Source: Galdieria sulphuraria (lineage: Eukaryota; Rhodophyta; Bangiophyceae; Galdieriales; Galdieriaceae). From it: a stretch of DNA of 64,000 nt. A model generated the notes under the pieces. It was not told the origin of the DNA and did no database searches. It saw only the letters and a list, made by a program, of their open reading frames with translations. Of the stretch, positions 21,918 through 33,514 are shown piece after piece (positions within the stretch are counted from its first letter, which is position 1; each line of letters opens with the position of its first letter). A program made the position numbers and the translations under genes. Location of the stretch: assembly GCF_000341285.1 (NCBI RefSeq), contig NW_005178437.1:1-64000 (forward strand). The letters are read 5' to 3'.

Positions 21918-22984
21918 ATGTCCGCTTCATGGCCTACTTCATTGAAACCCCTTGCTAAATATTTGGTTCGAGCAAAAGTAAGTAATCGTGTTGATAAGGA
22001 TTCTTTAGAAATAACTTGTGTTGTTTTATAGGAAGTTGAACAAATAGACCCTCTAGTAGCTTATGCTTGTATGTTTATTCTTGGAATTCTATCAGTTGAC
22101 GCTTATGGGGGACATAGGTAGATTCTACGCGTGTGAGTTTGGTTTAAAACTTCGGGATAAGAAGGACCCCGATGCCTCAAAATTTATGAAGAGTCTCATT
22201 GAGAAGGTATGAAAGCCCATTGGGAAGTGCCTTGAGATCACTTATGTTTTGTTAGTGTGAACAAGACAAGGCAAAACTCGGAGATACGACTCTGTTGAAA
22301 GAACACTTGGAAGAATTTGCTTTGAAGGTTTTCTTAAGAGCAGATACAGAAGATAGAAATGGAAATGCCACTCGAACTACTGTTCGTACTTTTTATGCTG
22401 CTTTGTGCTTTTTGGAAGTTTTGAATTCGTTAGGAGAACCTTCAGAAGATATCAGACAGAAAATGAAATATTGCAAATTCAAGGTGGCTTATATATCAAA
22501 GTGTTTGAGAGAAGGAATTCAACCAGTTCCTGGTCCTCCCGATAGTCAAACTGAGAGTAAATATGAGGATACTACAAGACATGATTTATCTTTGATCATG
22601 CAAGAACCTGGCGAGTCAAATAGTCCAGAAACAAATATCAAAGAGTTGGATGATTCTCTTATGGAAAGGAATACCAGTGAAGACTCAACCAACCAAGTGG
22701 AAGAAAATTCTGATGAAAGCAAAGTCGATGTTGTAGAAAGGAATAATTTAAACCCAACGGCAAATGACACTGAACGCATTTCAGAGGACGTTGTTGATAA
22801 TCACTTGACTGAGACTCATACAACTGCATCGACCAACACCAAAAACAAATATGATCTAGTACAATCTATTTTGGAAGCACAAAAACATGCAAAGAATGCA
22901 TCAAGTGCGTTGGATTTTCAAGATGTGAATTCAGCAATCAAGGAACTCGAAGATGCTCTATCCTTATTGAAGCAATGTAAATGA
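21918..22984 (+). CDS. VTA1: VTA1/LIP5, activator of the VPS4 ATPase
   Basis: Four exons (21918-21977, 22032-22068, 22118-22206, 22256-22984) give 304 residues in phase. The N-terminal MIT-like repeats start with LKPLAKYLVRAKEVEQIDPL, then YACRFYACEFGLKLRDKKD and DTTLLKEHLEEFALKVFLRA. A long acidic, Asn/Thr-rich linker follows. The C-terminal VTA1 dimer helices are visible as ILEAQKHAKNASSALDFQDV and AIKELEDALSLLKQ, which bind the VPS4 beta domain. VTA1 stimulates disassembly of ESCRT-III at endosomes. With VPS23 this makes two ESCRT-pathway genes within 10 kb. The length is close to yeast Vta1 (330). Confidence 0.92.
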
Positions 22985-23329
22985 AGTCTTTTGAAATATC
23001 GAAACAAATATGTGTTTTATGGAATAGATAAACCCATTGACGATCAAACGTTGTGTTGTGTATCTCTTTGTAAAAACGAAAGTATTTTGTGAGATAAACG
23101 ATTAGGCACTGAAATAGAAACAAAAGATGATACATTCTGAAAATCTTGAAGAGTGTTGGAAACAAAACTTTTTGGAATCTTAAATGATCCGAATGTACAA
23201 TTCATTGAAAATATTGTCGATGCATTTTCTATTGTCCGTGAGATAAAATACAACAATAAAACCATCTTAGTAACCAACTCTATCCAACCGTTCTATACCA
23301 AATATCACACGTCATCCGAATAGAAAGTA
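22985..23329. other. convergent intergenic region
   Basis: Spacer between the 3' ends of VTA1 and the C1orf131-like gene. Short frames of 75-77 codons exist on the minus strand but show no motif. Confidence 0.45.
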
Positions 23330-23933
23330 TTACTTTCTAGCAGTTGAACCATTTTTGGACAACAAACGAGCTCTTCTCTTCTTTTGCTTTCGTTGCATTC
23401 CAAGAAATATTGGAAAAGGAACTTTCGACTTTCTCTTTGCTTGAACACCTTCATTCGGAAGGTTTAGAGTATACAAAACTACAAAAACGCTTTTCCTTAC
23501 CAAGTTCCATCAAAGATTGTTTCCAAAGGTTGGATTGGCTCTTTTCGTTTTGCAATACAAACCGTTTGACTTCGTCTCTATGTTGTCGAACAAAGCAGAA
23601 CATGTCCAACTCTTTCGCATCTTCCTTTTCAGACTTGGACAAAGTTTTTGGGTGTTCACTTGTCACTATTTTTCGTCTTTTGATAATCTTTTTTTCCATT
23701 TTACAAGATTTGACCGAAGAAACGAAATGTTTGGGACTAGAATCATTTGCTACGCTCTGTTGGATATTCAAAGCCAAACTTGTATCTCTAACTTGCTCTG
23801 AAGAAACCACTTTACAATTTGTTCTCTTTTGATAATCATTCCAATCCATCCAAGTCTCTCGTAGTTTCGATAAGTTGTTCATAATATCTTGTTCCAACTG
23901 GTGATCCGACACGTCCACCGTCATCGTCGCCAA
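23330..23933 (-). CDS. basic nucleolar-type protein, C1orf131/DUF4602-like
   Basis: Two exons, 23933-23501 and 23448-23330, are joined by a 52-nt intron (GTAAGG donor, GAATGAAG acceptor) and encode 183 residues. Without that intron the frame stops at 23451 and the conserved end is lost. The spliced C-terminus reads SLMELGVQAKRKSK, VPFPIFLGMQRKQKKRRARL: a 'short acidic helix, LG, basic, P-P-I, GMRKKQKKR' order that I associate with DUF4602 proteins (human C1orf131, small-subunit processome). The N-terminal half is charged and Lys/Ser-rich with no domain. Nucleolar ribosome assembly is the inferred role. The family assignment is from memory of short motifs, so moderate. Confidence 0.6.
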
Positions 23934-24244
23934 CCCAATAATTCCCGTAAAAGATGATTAGATTAGGATCTCCAATAAGGCTTCTTTGAAATGGAACCGT
24001 ATCTGAAGTCTCCATCTTATCATAGACTCATCTTTTAACAACAGTTAGACGGATCAGTTGGTATGAAATCATTCGACTATTTATGTAGTTGGGGCAATAT
24101 ATAGATGAGAAAGTGCCTACTGCTTCATTCTTTTATCAAAATAGAGACCAACCATTCTACTTTTTACTGAAGAGACTCTCAACGAGTTTGAAATGAGTAT
24201 AATTTCGTTTATCTAACTATCCTTAATTCTCTATTTATCACCAA
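23934..24244. other. intergenic region, no gene recognised
   Basis: Spacer between two minus-strand genes. It should hold the promoter of the C1orf131-like gene and the 3' end of the E1 alpha gene; nothing else was seen. Confidence 0.45.
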
Positions 24245-25718
24245 CTAGGAAAAGTGCGTAGGATGTTTCTCCCTTTCTAAAAATTCAAATAACATAGTCT
24301 TTTGTCGTTCCAAATTGGGAGTTAACTGATCATAAACATCATGAAATAGATCCTCCAAAGGAGCCTTGGGAGCTTTTTCTGCTTCTTCCAGGGCAGTAAG
24401 TAGTTCCTTTCTTTGCTCTTCAATATACTTTTCATCCATTTCGTCATTCCAACAATTCCTAAACGCTAAGAAACGCTTCATTCGACGCAAAGGACTCAAA
24501 CGTTCTGAATACAACTCAATCTCATTCTTCTGTCGATAGCGAGAGGAATCATCACTTGTACTATGATGACCACCTCGATAAGTAAGAAGCTCTAATAAAA
24601 GAGGTCGGCTTGTCTGGAGAATTCGTCGCTTTCCTTCCTTTACCGCAAAATAAACTGCCCAAAGATCATTTCCATCCACTCTCATACTGTCAATCCCATA
24701 AGCAAGACCTCGTCCTGCTATTCCATCGCCTCTGTACTGTTCTTTTGCAGGAGTAGAAATGGCATATCCGTTATTTCTACATATAAACAATACTGGACAC
24801 TCCAAAGTTGCAGCAAAATTGAGTGCCTAGATAGACACGAGTATAAAAACAAGTCAGAGAATAGCAATGATGCATTCTTACCGCATGGAAGTCTCCTTCA
24901 GATGCAGCTCCTTCTCCAAAATAACAAACAGTAATATTTTTTGAATTACTCAACTTCATTCCATAAGCATAACCACTCGCTTGTGGTATCTGAGTTGCGA
25001 GCGGAGAAGAAATAGTCACAAAATTGAGTTCTTTCGAACCATAATGCACCGGCATTTGTCTTCCTTTCGCTGGCTCTAAAGCATTACCACAACACTGATT
25101 ACAAAAGTCTCGATATGTAAACCCTCTCCACAGTAAAACTCCTTGTTCTCGATATTGACCAAATATCACATCCGCTGTTTCTAGTGCTGCTGCTGAGCCA
25201 ATTGCAGTTGCTTCCTCTCCAAAGCTTGTCATATAGAAACTGATTCTCCCTTGTCTCTGTGCACTGTATAACATTGTATCCATCACGTGCAACTTCAACA
25301 TGTGTTGATACATACTCGTCATCACTGAAGGTTCCATCTGATGATCAGGATGATATTCTTTCGCAATGTTTGAACTGATTTCTCCATATTCGTTCATAAT
25401 ACGGAAGCACGGCACTCTTCCTTCCTTTTCTCCAGCAATCAACTCTAGTTTGTCGGTATAGGGAGCACCCACGGCTCCAGGAAAATAATATTCAGAGCCA
25501 CTTGCACTGTATCTTCTCAAAAGTAAACTATGGGAATCGTGAAGAAAACCCGACTGACAAATCTTCTGAGAAGTACAGTGTTGGCTCCAACTAAATCGTC
25601 TTAAGCAAAGTTGACCGAACTGAGCTAAACTACGCAAGTGACAAGAAAGACTGCTTTTACTTTGAATCCGTTCAGTCAAACGTTTCAACATCTCCGAGCT
25701 ATGTTGCCAAGTAGCCAT
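24245..25718 (-). CDS. BCKDHA: branched-chain 2-oxoacid dehydrogenase E1 alpha subunit
   Basis: Two exons, 25718-24882 and 24826-24245, give 472 residues. The leader is long, basic and Ser-rich, a typical mitochondrial presequence. The thiamine-diphosphate motif is complete: CYFGEGAASEGDFHAALNF to CRNNGYAISTP. The substrate-side signature EQYRGDGIAGRG and the phosphorylation loop YRGGHHSTSDDSSRYR match animal BCKDHA, including the Ser that BCKDK modifies. The enzyme decarboxylates the keto acids of Leu, Ile and Val, working with E1 beta, E2 and E3. The start is the first ATG; a TA/TG microsatellite abuts it. Length fits the family (human 445). Confidence 0.95.
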
Positions 25719-25746
25719 ATATATATATATATGTGTGTGTGTGTGG
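25719..25746. repeat. TA/TG microsatellite at the E1 alpha start
   Basis: Alternating TA units followed by TG units touch the start codon of the E1 alpha gene (minus strand reads CACACACA then TATATA then ATG), so length changes would alter its 5' UTR. Confidence 0.85.
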
Positions 25747-26117
25747 CTTTCCTTCCCAACACAAATTGTCCAATAAGACAAATCTTAGACAAAGCCCACT
25801 TCTTGAAGTCTTAAGGCATTTGACACTGGCAGCTGTTCATAATGCTTTCCTCGTTGTATCAAAGAAAGCTGCTATTCCAATCGTAGTTTGTTATTAGAAA
25901 CCATTCAATAAATGAGTAAAGACTTGAACTCGGTTGCAATACCAATTATATTCAGAGTCGAGATAGTGATTAAAAGTCAATGAACTGGTTTCAATCATAT
26001 TCAGCACTTCACGGTATTGCAAGAATATCAAGGTTCATTACGGACTCGATGTGAGAACCGAAATTGAAATGTTGTGTTTCTACATTTGATATTTATAGGA
26101 AAACGGAAAATCTCAAA
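25747..26117. other. intergenic region, no gene recognised
   Basis: Spacer between two tandem minus-strand genes; AT-rich, no coding or RNA feature seen. Confidence 0.45.
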
Positions 26118-28046
26118 CTACGCTATTCGTTCAATCTCACATTCCTCTCGTTCAAAAAGAGACAACAGTTGCCAACCCATTGGTGAAGACTCCACCAAAA
26201 CTGAGGGAATTCTTCGCAATATCATTTCTGCACGACAAATGCCTTCTTCCCATAATTCCTCAACATACTTACATAAACTGTATTTTTCCAATTCATCCTT
26301 ATCATTAACCTCCCAAGCAATAATGTCAATAGTTTCATTTCCATTCATCTTTGTTATCATTGAGTGACGCAATAAAATAGAAAAATGTCCCTGTAAAGTT
26401 TCATACACGCGACAAAAGTGAACCGACTCCGTTACGATTCGCCATGTCGCCAATGTAAATGTGCCAAACAAATATATAGCAAAGAGCTGAAATAAAAAGG
26501 TACAAATATCTACAAGAGACTCTGACAAGAACGGAAAAAGTCTAAACAGAAACAAGATAAATCCAACTCCTGTCAACTCTAAAATGCCAATCGGAAAGAA
26601 TCCAGAAGAATGATTCGTCTCTTCATCATAGTAACTACTTCGTGTGGTAAAAAGTTCATTCCTATCCACATTACTTTGTCTACCAATGCCATCAACCTTT
26701 GTCGAAGATCCTTCCTCAACAACACCCCAAAGAATTGCCTTTCTAGATATTTTAGAGAGAGCTCTTTCAAATTTCCAAAAAGTTGTGAAATTAGAAAGAA
26801 TAATGCTCATTGAGTTCTCTAAATGTGTTCTGTCACGAAAATTTTTGGCTACAGTAACTTGCAATAATCCTTTGCTCGATGGAGACTGAATGTCGCCACT
26901 TTTGTCCGTCCACAGCAATTCTATTGCTTTTTGGATGGAACCATGTAGAATATGATAACCTTCAATGAAAATAGGTCGAATAATAAACCATAGAGTATCC
27001 GTGGCACTGCGAAGAATTACAACTGACAATGTCAAAGCAACTTTGTTCCATCTAGAAATGGACAAATGAGTTCCTCTAATTACTCGACGTTTGCGAAGTC
27101 TCTCGGGATAATATTTCCATTTTAAATGTATACGATGTCGAAGCAAATCTTGCTCAGCAAAAGCTTCCATTTGCCAATGTAAAAGAGAATGGACCTTAAA
27201 AGCTGGTTCTTTCCAAATTTCTGTCAAACTTTTCGTCACAGAATTGCTTAAAAGACTGCGACGAATATCATCTTGTATCTTTTCAAACCAGAAAGGTTTG
27301 AATGTTAGCTTTGTAGTATACGTCGTTGGTAATCTTCTCGAAGCAATAAATATAGTCGAAGATACTGCGCTATCGTCATCAACAGCTTGTTTTCTAAGTG
27401 ACTTCAAAGACGAACGGCAAGATAGAGTTGGGTCTGCTGAGATAGAAATACTCTTTTTATCTCTTGTAGTCACTCTAGGTAAAGCTCTATACAGCCAAAT
27501 AGGACTTAATTGTTCAAAGAAACCATGTATATGTTGAAAATGTGACGGAACTTTGACTTTCCACTCGGATACTCTTATGCTCCATTTCAGTTGCTCTCTG
27601 CATTGATATTCTAGAGACCAAAGTTTCAACAAAAAAAGTTTGAATTGAGCCTGTAACTGCTCCAAAAGTAGCTTGATATCTTCAAGCGAGATTAAACTGA
27701 CAGATGACTGGGAGCTTCGAACCAGTGCTCCTCCAGTAAGAGAGGGCCACTTCAACATTTGCAAAATTGGAGTGAGTTTTTGGTAAGCTCTTCGGAAATT
27801 TGCAGTATTATGTGGTTCATACTTCAACCAAATCATATGTGTGGAACAGCTAGAAGAATCTTTAAGTTTTAAATATGACGAGTCTACCAAAGGCAAGCCT
27901 GTAACATGCCGTCTTTCGAGGTAACCGTAGAACCTTGGAATCAATAGACAATCCTTAAAATTATGCCTATGTAATCTATTTGAGCTAAAACAATAACTTT
28001 TGTATCCAAACAAGTTGAAGCAGAGGAGATAAGCTCCATTTTCCAT
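26118..28046 (-). CDS. 642-residue membrane protein, possibly NCA2/DGS1-like
   Basis: A single open frame starts at ATG 28046 and ends at TAA. The N-terminal 350 residues are soluble, basic and Trp-rich, with helices near LEDIKLLLEQLQAQFKLFLL. A first hydrophobic segment (VALTLSVVILRSATDTLWF) precedes a conserved-looking FIIRPIFIEGYHILHGSI. A second pair lies near GILELTGVGFILFLFRLFP and TFLFQLFAIYLFGTF. The layout (a basic block ending in YYPERLRKRR, a membrane helix, W-x-x-RP, then a late hydrophobic hairpin) recalls the mitochondrial NCA2 / plant DGS1 family, but the match is weak and from memory. The uninterrupted length and sensible composition make it a real gene. Confidence 0.75.
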   Translation of the reverse strand: MENGAYLLCFNLFGYKSYCFSSNRLHRHNFKDCLLIPRFYGYLERRHVTGLPLVDSSYLKLKDSSSCSTHMIWLKYEPHNTANFRRAYQKLTPILQMLKWPSLTGGALVRSSQSSVSLISLEDIKLLLEQLQAQFKLFLLKLWSLEYQCREQLKWSIRVSEWKVKVPSHFQHIHGFFEQLSPIWLYRALPRVTTRDKKSISISADPTLSCRSSLKSLRKQAVDDDSAVSSTIFIASRRLPTTYTTKLTFKPFWFEKIQDDIRRSLLSNSVTKSLTEIWKEPAFKVHSLLHWQMEAFAEQDLLRHRIHLKWKYYPERLRKRRVIRGTHLSISRWNKVALTLSVVILRSATDTLWFIIRPIFIEGYHILHGSIQKAIELLWTDKSGDIQSPSSKGLLQVTVAKNFRDRTHLENSMSIILSNFTTFWKFERALSKISRKAILWGVVEEGSSTKVDGIGRQSNVDRNELFTTRSSYYDEETNHSSGFFPIGILELTGVGFILFLFRLFPFLSESLVDICTFLFQLFAIYLFGTFTLATWRIVTESVHFCRVYETLQGHFSILLRHSMITKMNGNETIDIIAWEVNDKDELEKYSLCKYVEELWEEGICRAEMILRRIPSVLVESSPMGWQLLSLFEREECEIERIA

Positions 28047-28215
28047 TCTCTACAATCTCCTTAAAAAAATAGCCAATAGTAAATTTCTATCTGCTGGGCA
28101 GCAATGACTGTTTTTATTAGGGTTTACTTGTAAAGATATTTGTAAAAAAGGCTCGAATGAATACATCCAGTTGCATATGACTTGCTCTCAATTTTTTCAT
28201 GTTGTCTCTTAGTTT

Positions 28216-28674
28216 ATGTCAAAATCTACAAAATATATAGAAAGCAAACACAACTCTTGTTTCAGAATAGAGCTTTTTGCAAAAGACATTGTTCTTACGC
28301 TAGAGAACAACTCTAGCGCACCAAGTTCGTCTTTTTTTGAATGGCAAAACTCTATCAAATCACTCTTGTGTGATTATATAAAGTTCCTTTTTTTGCACAG
28401 AAAAAAAATCTACAACCTGCTGAGAAGTTCTTTTCACAAAGATAATATGCAAAAGCACTTGCTCATTTTCATAGTGAGCATTCTTCTTGAGAAACTTTTC
28501 TATCTTTTGTTCTTACAACATGGACCAAACAACAAGACGAAGGATTGCAAGAGGCAGTCGTTGGAGAAAGTTTTCAATGACTACAGGAGATGGCAACTTG
28601 TTTCGAAACAACCTGTCAAAGAAGATCCGCCATCTGGATATAACCTTGTTCTAAAAGTGAGACAGAAAAATTGA
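28216..28674 (+). CDS. hypothetical protein, 152 residues
   Basis: The open frame has an in-frame stop just before its ATG. It is Lys, Phe and Leu-rich with a hydrophobic patch (HLLIFIVSILLEKLFYLLFL) that could be a membrane segment. I recognise no family, and the upstream gene is divergent. It may be real or chance; a 152-codon open frame is long for this AT content but not decisive. Confidence 0.4.
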   Translation: MSKSTKYIESKHNSCFRIELFAKDIVLTLENNSSAPSSSFFEWQNSIKSLLCDYIKFLFLHRKKIYNLLRSSFHKDNMQKHLLIFIVSILLEKLFYLLFLQHGPNNKTKDCKRQSLEKVFNDYRRWQLVSKQPVKEDPPSGYNLVLKVRQKN

Positions 28675-29001
28675 TGTCTAAAATGTTGGTGTCTTTTGGA
28701 ACTGTAGCGAAGTTGCTGTAAAGTGGATCTCACTTATTTGGAGAATGTATATAAAGTCTTTCAAGGGTTAAGTCACTTTGTTAAATGATTCGAAGAAACC
28801 TTGCGATGCAATCCTGAAGTTTCTATCTCGAAGAAAAAAATGCTATGGGCGGCACGATTCGAAATGGCGCCAAAAAGCTCATGATAAATAAATCCATTTT
28901 GACAAACTCTATAAACACTTCTCACAATTTCTTCAGATTTCATAAGATAAATGATTCATTACAAGTCTCTCTCTATGGTCTTGCAGTTAAGGAGTGGAGA
29001 A
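28675..29001. other. intergenic region
   Basis: No supported feature. A 61-codon frame at 28845-29030 overlaps the next gene's start and looks like chance. Confidence 0.4.
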
Positions 29002-29833
29002 ATGTTCCCTCTCACTTTGCGTTCTCTTAGCTTGCCTGAGAATCCAACCATAGATGACTTTAGACGGTAAGTAGTTTTCTACAAGATGTTACTCTCTACA
29101 TTGACTCCATTCAAGAGCACTGTTGAGCACTGAACTAGCATGCCATCCGTATTATGCGTATCTTCAACGTTTCTGTCGTTTTGGATATTCTACTGTCGAA
29201 CCTCAGGGCTCCAATGGCATGTTGTATATTCGCCCATTGAGAGATAACTCCCTTTTACAAGAGCTATTACGTAGGCATCAGAAAGAAGGAAAGAATGTCA
29301 CGTTTTACATTGAACAGACTCGTTCTATGAAGAATGAACCATGCAATGTAAGAAAAGGTGCGATGATGAGGAAACATGTTGACATTTGTGTCTAGGAAAG
29401 AGCAAAAGCACTTCAAGAAGGCAAGGTTATCCCATGCGATGGAAGTAAACTATCCAACATGCCACTCATCTTGGAAGCTGCTGCTTTCTCTCCAAACTTG
29501 TCGTCTAGTTTGGATGTCATTAATAAGCAAGATCCGAGCACTTACCCAGAAACCGGCGGTAGCAGTAACTTCTTGGACACTTCATCACTCTCAGCACATT
29601 TTAATGGAGAGACTTACTCTGGTGATATTTCGAGTACTGAGGAAATGCATTGCAATGAGACCATGTTTTCATTGTCTTGTCCCACATCTATGATGAACAA
29701 CTTTTACTTTCAAGACCCATACATTATTCCATACATGACGCCTATGTGGCAATGCCATGGTTACTGGGTTTTTCCTCCATTTTACGTTCCTCCTCCAAGT
29801 TCCTTCGAAATGTCATCCAATTATAACTTGTGA
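29002..29833 (+). CDS. unrecognised protein with aromatic, Pro-rich tail, 240 residues
   Basis: Three exons (29002-29066, 29128-29347, 29396-29833) are in phase. The N-terminal 90 residues look folded (ELACHPYYAYLQRFCRFGYS, MLYIRPLRDNSLLQELLRRH). The central part is Ser/Asn-rich. The last 40 residues are dominated by Pro, Tyr, Trp, Met and Phe (PYIIPYMTPMWQCHGYWVFP, PFYVPPPSS). I do not know the family. Such tails occur in RNA-binding and transcription-related proteins, but that is only a resemblance. Confidence 0.65.
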
Positions 29834-30077
29834 TAAACTTTTTCCCTGTATTTCAAAAACAGCCAACTACATTATTCATGTTCTGAATTGGGCATTTGCA
29901 AAAGTTTTATTTTTAATCATCGCTCTCGTTTTACAATAGGAATACAATCACTCCTTGACAAAACTCTATTCAAAGCAATCTAACGATTTCTATCGTTTCC
30001 TACACTTTAAATGATTCTTGCGAATGAATTGAATTTCAACGTCAATTTGATCCGCTTCAATCTCAAAAAGAAATAGC

Positions 30078-33000
30078 TTACAAAACAGAATATTTCCCAT
30101 AGGACGGTTTGTCATCGGGTCTAGCTGATGACGCAGCTTCTTCCAGCTGTATTCGAATATCTTTACTAGCCTTTCTAACTGAAAGTTCGTCTGGACCTTC
30201 AATAAGAAGATACAATTTGCGTTCTCCAGGAGGAGGATTACGTCCAGGAGGATAATACTGACCCTTTGTTGTAATGGCGCAGCCAGTCCATTCTTCGACA
30301 GCCAACAATGCATCCTTGTGTGTAACTTTCCATCTTGCATGCTGTGGATAGTCATTTATCTCCACTTCCGTAGCGAATCGTCTTTCAGAGCCGCCCTGTC
30401 CTCCGTTTGAGATAAAGCCATCGCCAGGCAAAGGAGCTCCCATCACCAAGCCTAGTTTAGCGTTGATAAGTGCGGCAGCTCGTGCGGCAGCTGACAATTC
30501 TGCAGACTCTGAAACATTTTGTTTTCCACTTGCACCAGTAATGCCTTTTGTAGAGAGCTGCATGGCACGAGTGCGTTGTAAGGCTGACTGGTTGGATAAT
30601 GCCTGCGCCTTCGCTTGTGCAACTCGTTTGGCTATTTCTTCTGGAGGTAGCCCTTGTTGACGAGCATTCTTTTCAGCAAGAGCACCTGCTTCTGCCACAG
30701 CCATCCGCACTTCATCGTCCGTGATTGGCTGCAGATCACTGGTTCCTTTAACAGTATCTTCAGAAGTTTCCGTGGAAATTTCTCGAACAACTACTTCATC
30801 ATCAACTTCTTCCATTCTAGTTGCAGTTGCTGACTCTTCTTCTTCATCTCCCAAGTCCAGGCCATATTCTCTAGCTTGGGCTTTTCTCAACTTCTTCGTC
30901 GATTCTTCTTCCTCTTCATTAAACTTGTATCCCTTTCCACCATATCCACTGCCGGCAAAGTGTGCCAAGCCAACTTTACGTTTCTGTTCGAACTGGGTAA
31001 CAAGATGACGAAGTTCTGGAGGAATAGCTTTTGACAGATATTTAGATATAAACTCGTTTGCTTCATCAGAATTGGATGATCCTATTACTTCCTGTGCTGC
31101 TGCTTTTGCTGACAACTCTACTGCTCTAACCAAGTCTGGAGCAAAGACTTCCTGTTCAGGTGTAATAAAAGTATAGGCTGTTCCAGGGTTTCCCGCTCTT
31201 CCAGTGCGACCAACTCGGTGAACATAGTCTTCATAATGGTTTGGCACATCATAATTAATAACGAGTCTCAAATGCTTAACATCCAAACCTCTTGCAGCTA
31301 CGGATGTTGCAACCAATATTTTAACAAGACCATTTTTAAAGTCTGCTATGGTTGAGTCTCTGTCAGCCTGATCCAAACCTCCATGAAGTGACATGCACCG
31401 ATAACCAGCAAGAATCAGATCGTTGAATATTCTATCTGCATTTTCTTGTCTATCCACGAACACGAGAATGGAGCCCTTATCATACCAATCTCCAATCAGT
31501 TCTAACAATCTAAGGAATTTTGTTTCTTCCTTCCTAACTTCTACAAACTGTTCAATAGAAGATGCTGCAACACTTCTACCGCCCACAACAATTTCTATAG
31601 GTTGCGACAGAATCTTTCTAGCCAAGTTTTCAACTTGTGGAGGAAATGTTGCTGAAAACATTACAGTTTGGCGATCGGGACGAACATTTTCAGCAATGCG
31701 TGTAACTTGAGGTTCAAAACCCATATCGAACATTCTATCGGCTTCATCAATAACTAAATATGTAACTCTACGCAAGTTTGTCGCACGACCTCCGTTCATC
31801 GATAAGAGATCGATCATTCTTCCAGGAGTACATACCACAACTTCAGCACCCACCTTTAGTTTTGCTATTTGGTCCCCGATTCCACTTCCTCCATATGCAC
31901 ATACAACTTTAATATCCAAAGCCTTTGCAAATCGTTTAATCTCTCCGTAAATTTGGATAGCAAGTTCTCTTGTTGGAGCCACTATCAAACCAATTGGACC
32001 ATCTCCTATTTGTAAAGGTGGTTGCGCAGCAATATGTCTAAGCATGGGAAGGACATATGCCAATGTTTTTCCAGAGCCTGTCTTGGCAATTCCAATGACA
32101 TCGCGTCCATTCATAATTGCTGGAATCGACTGTGCCTGAATAGCTGTGGGCTTCTCAAATCTTAACTTTCGGAGAGTATCCAAAACACTTGAAGACAAAC
32201 CGCACTGGCCCCAAGTTTTCACTGGTTTTGGACAGTTTCTTCCTCTTATTCTGATTCCTCCCAATTGCTTGCGATATTCATGGACATCCTCCCACGACAT
32301 TTTTGCAATCTCTGGTGCTTCAATATAGAAATTTTTCTTAAAATGGATATAGTTATATTTGGAATGATCAACTTTCTCATATACGATTCGTTTTCTTCGA
32401 ACATGGGATAAATATCCTGATTCTCTATCGGAGACATCTCCAGCATCAATAAGTTCCGCGTCTTCTCCTTCCATATCTGATAACAACTCTCCTCCTTCAT
32501 CCGAGGAAATTCTCTCATCTCCTTCCTTGTTTGAATTTTCTTCCGTCCACTCAAAGCTATCTTCTAAAACTCCGTTTTTCTTAAAGGATGACTTCTTTTT
32601 TGGCCTGGAATGAATCAAGACATCATTCACTTCCTTTTGAATATCTTCCATATATTGATCAAGAGGGTCATCCTCGTTCATTGAAATGGACTTGTTTGTC
32701 TCGACAGAGTTTTCCTCAACTAAGATTTGCGAGCTCTGAGTCATTCTTTTGGACTCATTCTCCTCCTGTTCTTCTAGCTCTTCGTCTTTTTCATTTTCTT
32801 CTGAGTTTTCAGCGTTCTGTCTTTCGTATGCTACTTTTTCATTGACTAACTCTTGCCTCAACTCTTCAAGTGACTTTCGTGAAGCTTGACCTCCTTCCAA
32901 AGTTTCATCATCATTCTCGGCTTCCATATCCTTCGAAAATATACACGCTTCATTTATATTATGAGAAGAAACCGAATCTTTAGTTTGCACTTTGCTAGTT

Positions 33001-33514
33001 TGGTTATTACTTGAAAGGGATTTTGTAGGCTCCACCTTGTTGACCTTCAGTGCTACGTGTGCGGGTTTTTTCTTTGAAACTGAAGTCAACCTTTCCTCCG
33101 ACCACTCACCAATCACCTTTCTGCGTTGTAGTGGCTCCTCAAACTTTTTCTCATTTTCGTTATTTCGGTCCTCTTGCACTTGTTCACTATTCAATTCTGA
33201 ATCTTCCTGGTGTCGGAAAGGAATCGCAAACGCCTTTCTTTCCTCTTCTCTTATTCTTTCCAGCATTTCTTGAGCCTCTGTATTGACCTCAGGATTTTCT
33301 ATAATTTCTCCCTTTTCGTTACGCAGTAAGCCTTGTTCTTTGCGGTTTTTAATTCCGTCTCCAGAGTCACGTGTTCTCCTCTTCTTATGGTGGTCCGACG
33401 CTTTATTCCTACTAGGACTTTTACTTTCGTGTCTTCTCCTTCGTGAAAGTCTTGGGCTAGAAGACCTATGAGGAGGACTTGTGTGTCTTGAGCGGTGGTG
33501 ACTTTTTGGTTCCA
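30078..33514 (-). CDS. PRP5: PRP5/DDX46 DEAD-box splicing helicase
   Basis: An intronless gene of about 1,145 codons. The N-terminus is Arg/Ser-rich (an RS-like domain), followed by acidic and Glu-rich stretches. The DPLDQYMEDIQKEV motif is the Prp5 element that contacts SF3B1. The helicase core carries the Q motif (KPTAIQAQSIPA), motif I AKTGSGKT, PTRELA, TPGRMIDLL, DEAD in VIDEADRMFDMGF, SAT, and the C-terminal motifs VAARGLDVKHL and HRVGRTGRAG. The C-terminal DDX46 extension is present. The protein remodels U2 snRNP at the branch site. ATG 33514 is chosen because upstream codons lack ATG. It starts 92 bp from CDK7 on the opposite strand. Confidence 0.96.

Noticed and set aside
23344-23832. 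162-codon plus-strand frame over the C1orf131-like gene
   Set aside because: Antisense shadow; the minus strand gives a phased two-exon gene with a conserved basic tail.
25719-25781. Upstream extension of the E1 alpha frame through the microsatellite
   Set aside because: It has no ATG and encodes only a His/Thr/Ile/Tyr repeat; the first ATG gives a typical mitochondrial presequence.
30463-33471. Several 60-95-codon plus-strand frames inside PRP5
   Set aside because: Antisense shadows of a strongly coding, intronless DEAD-box gene.
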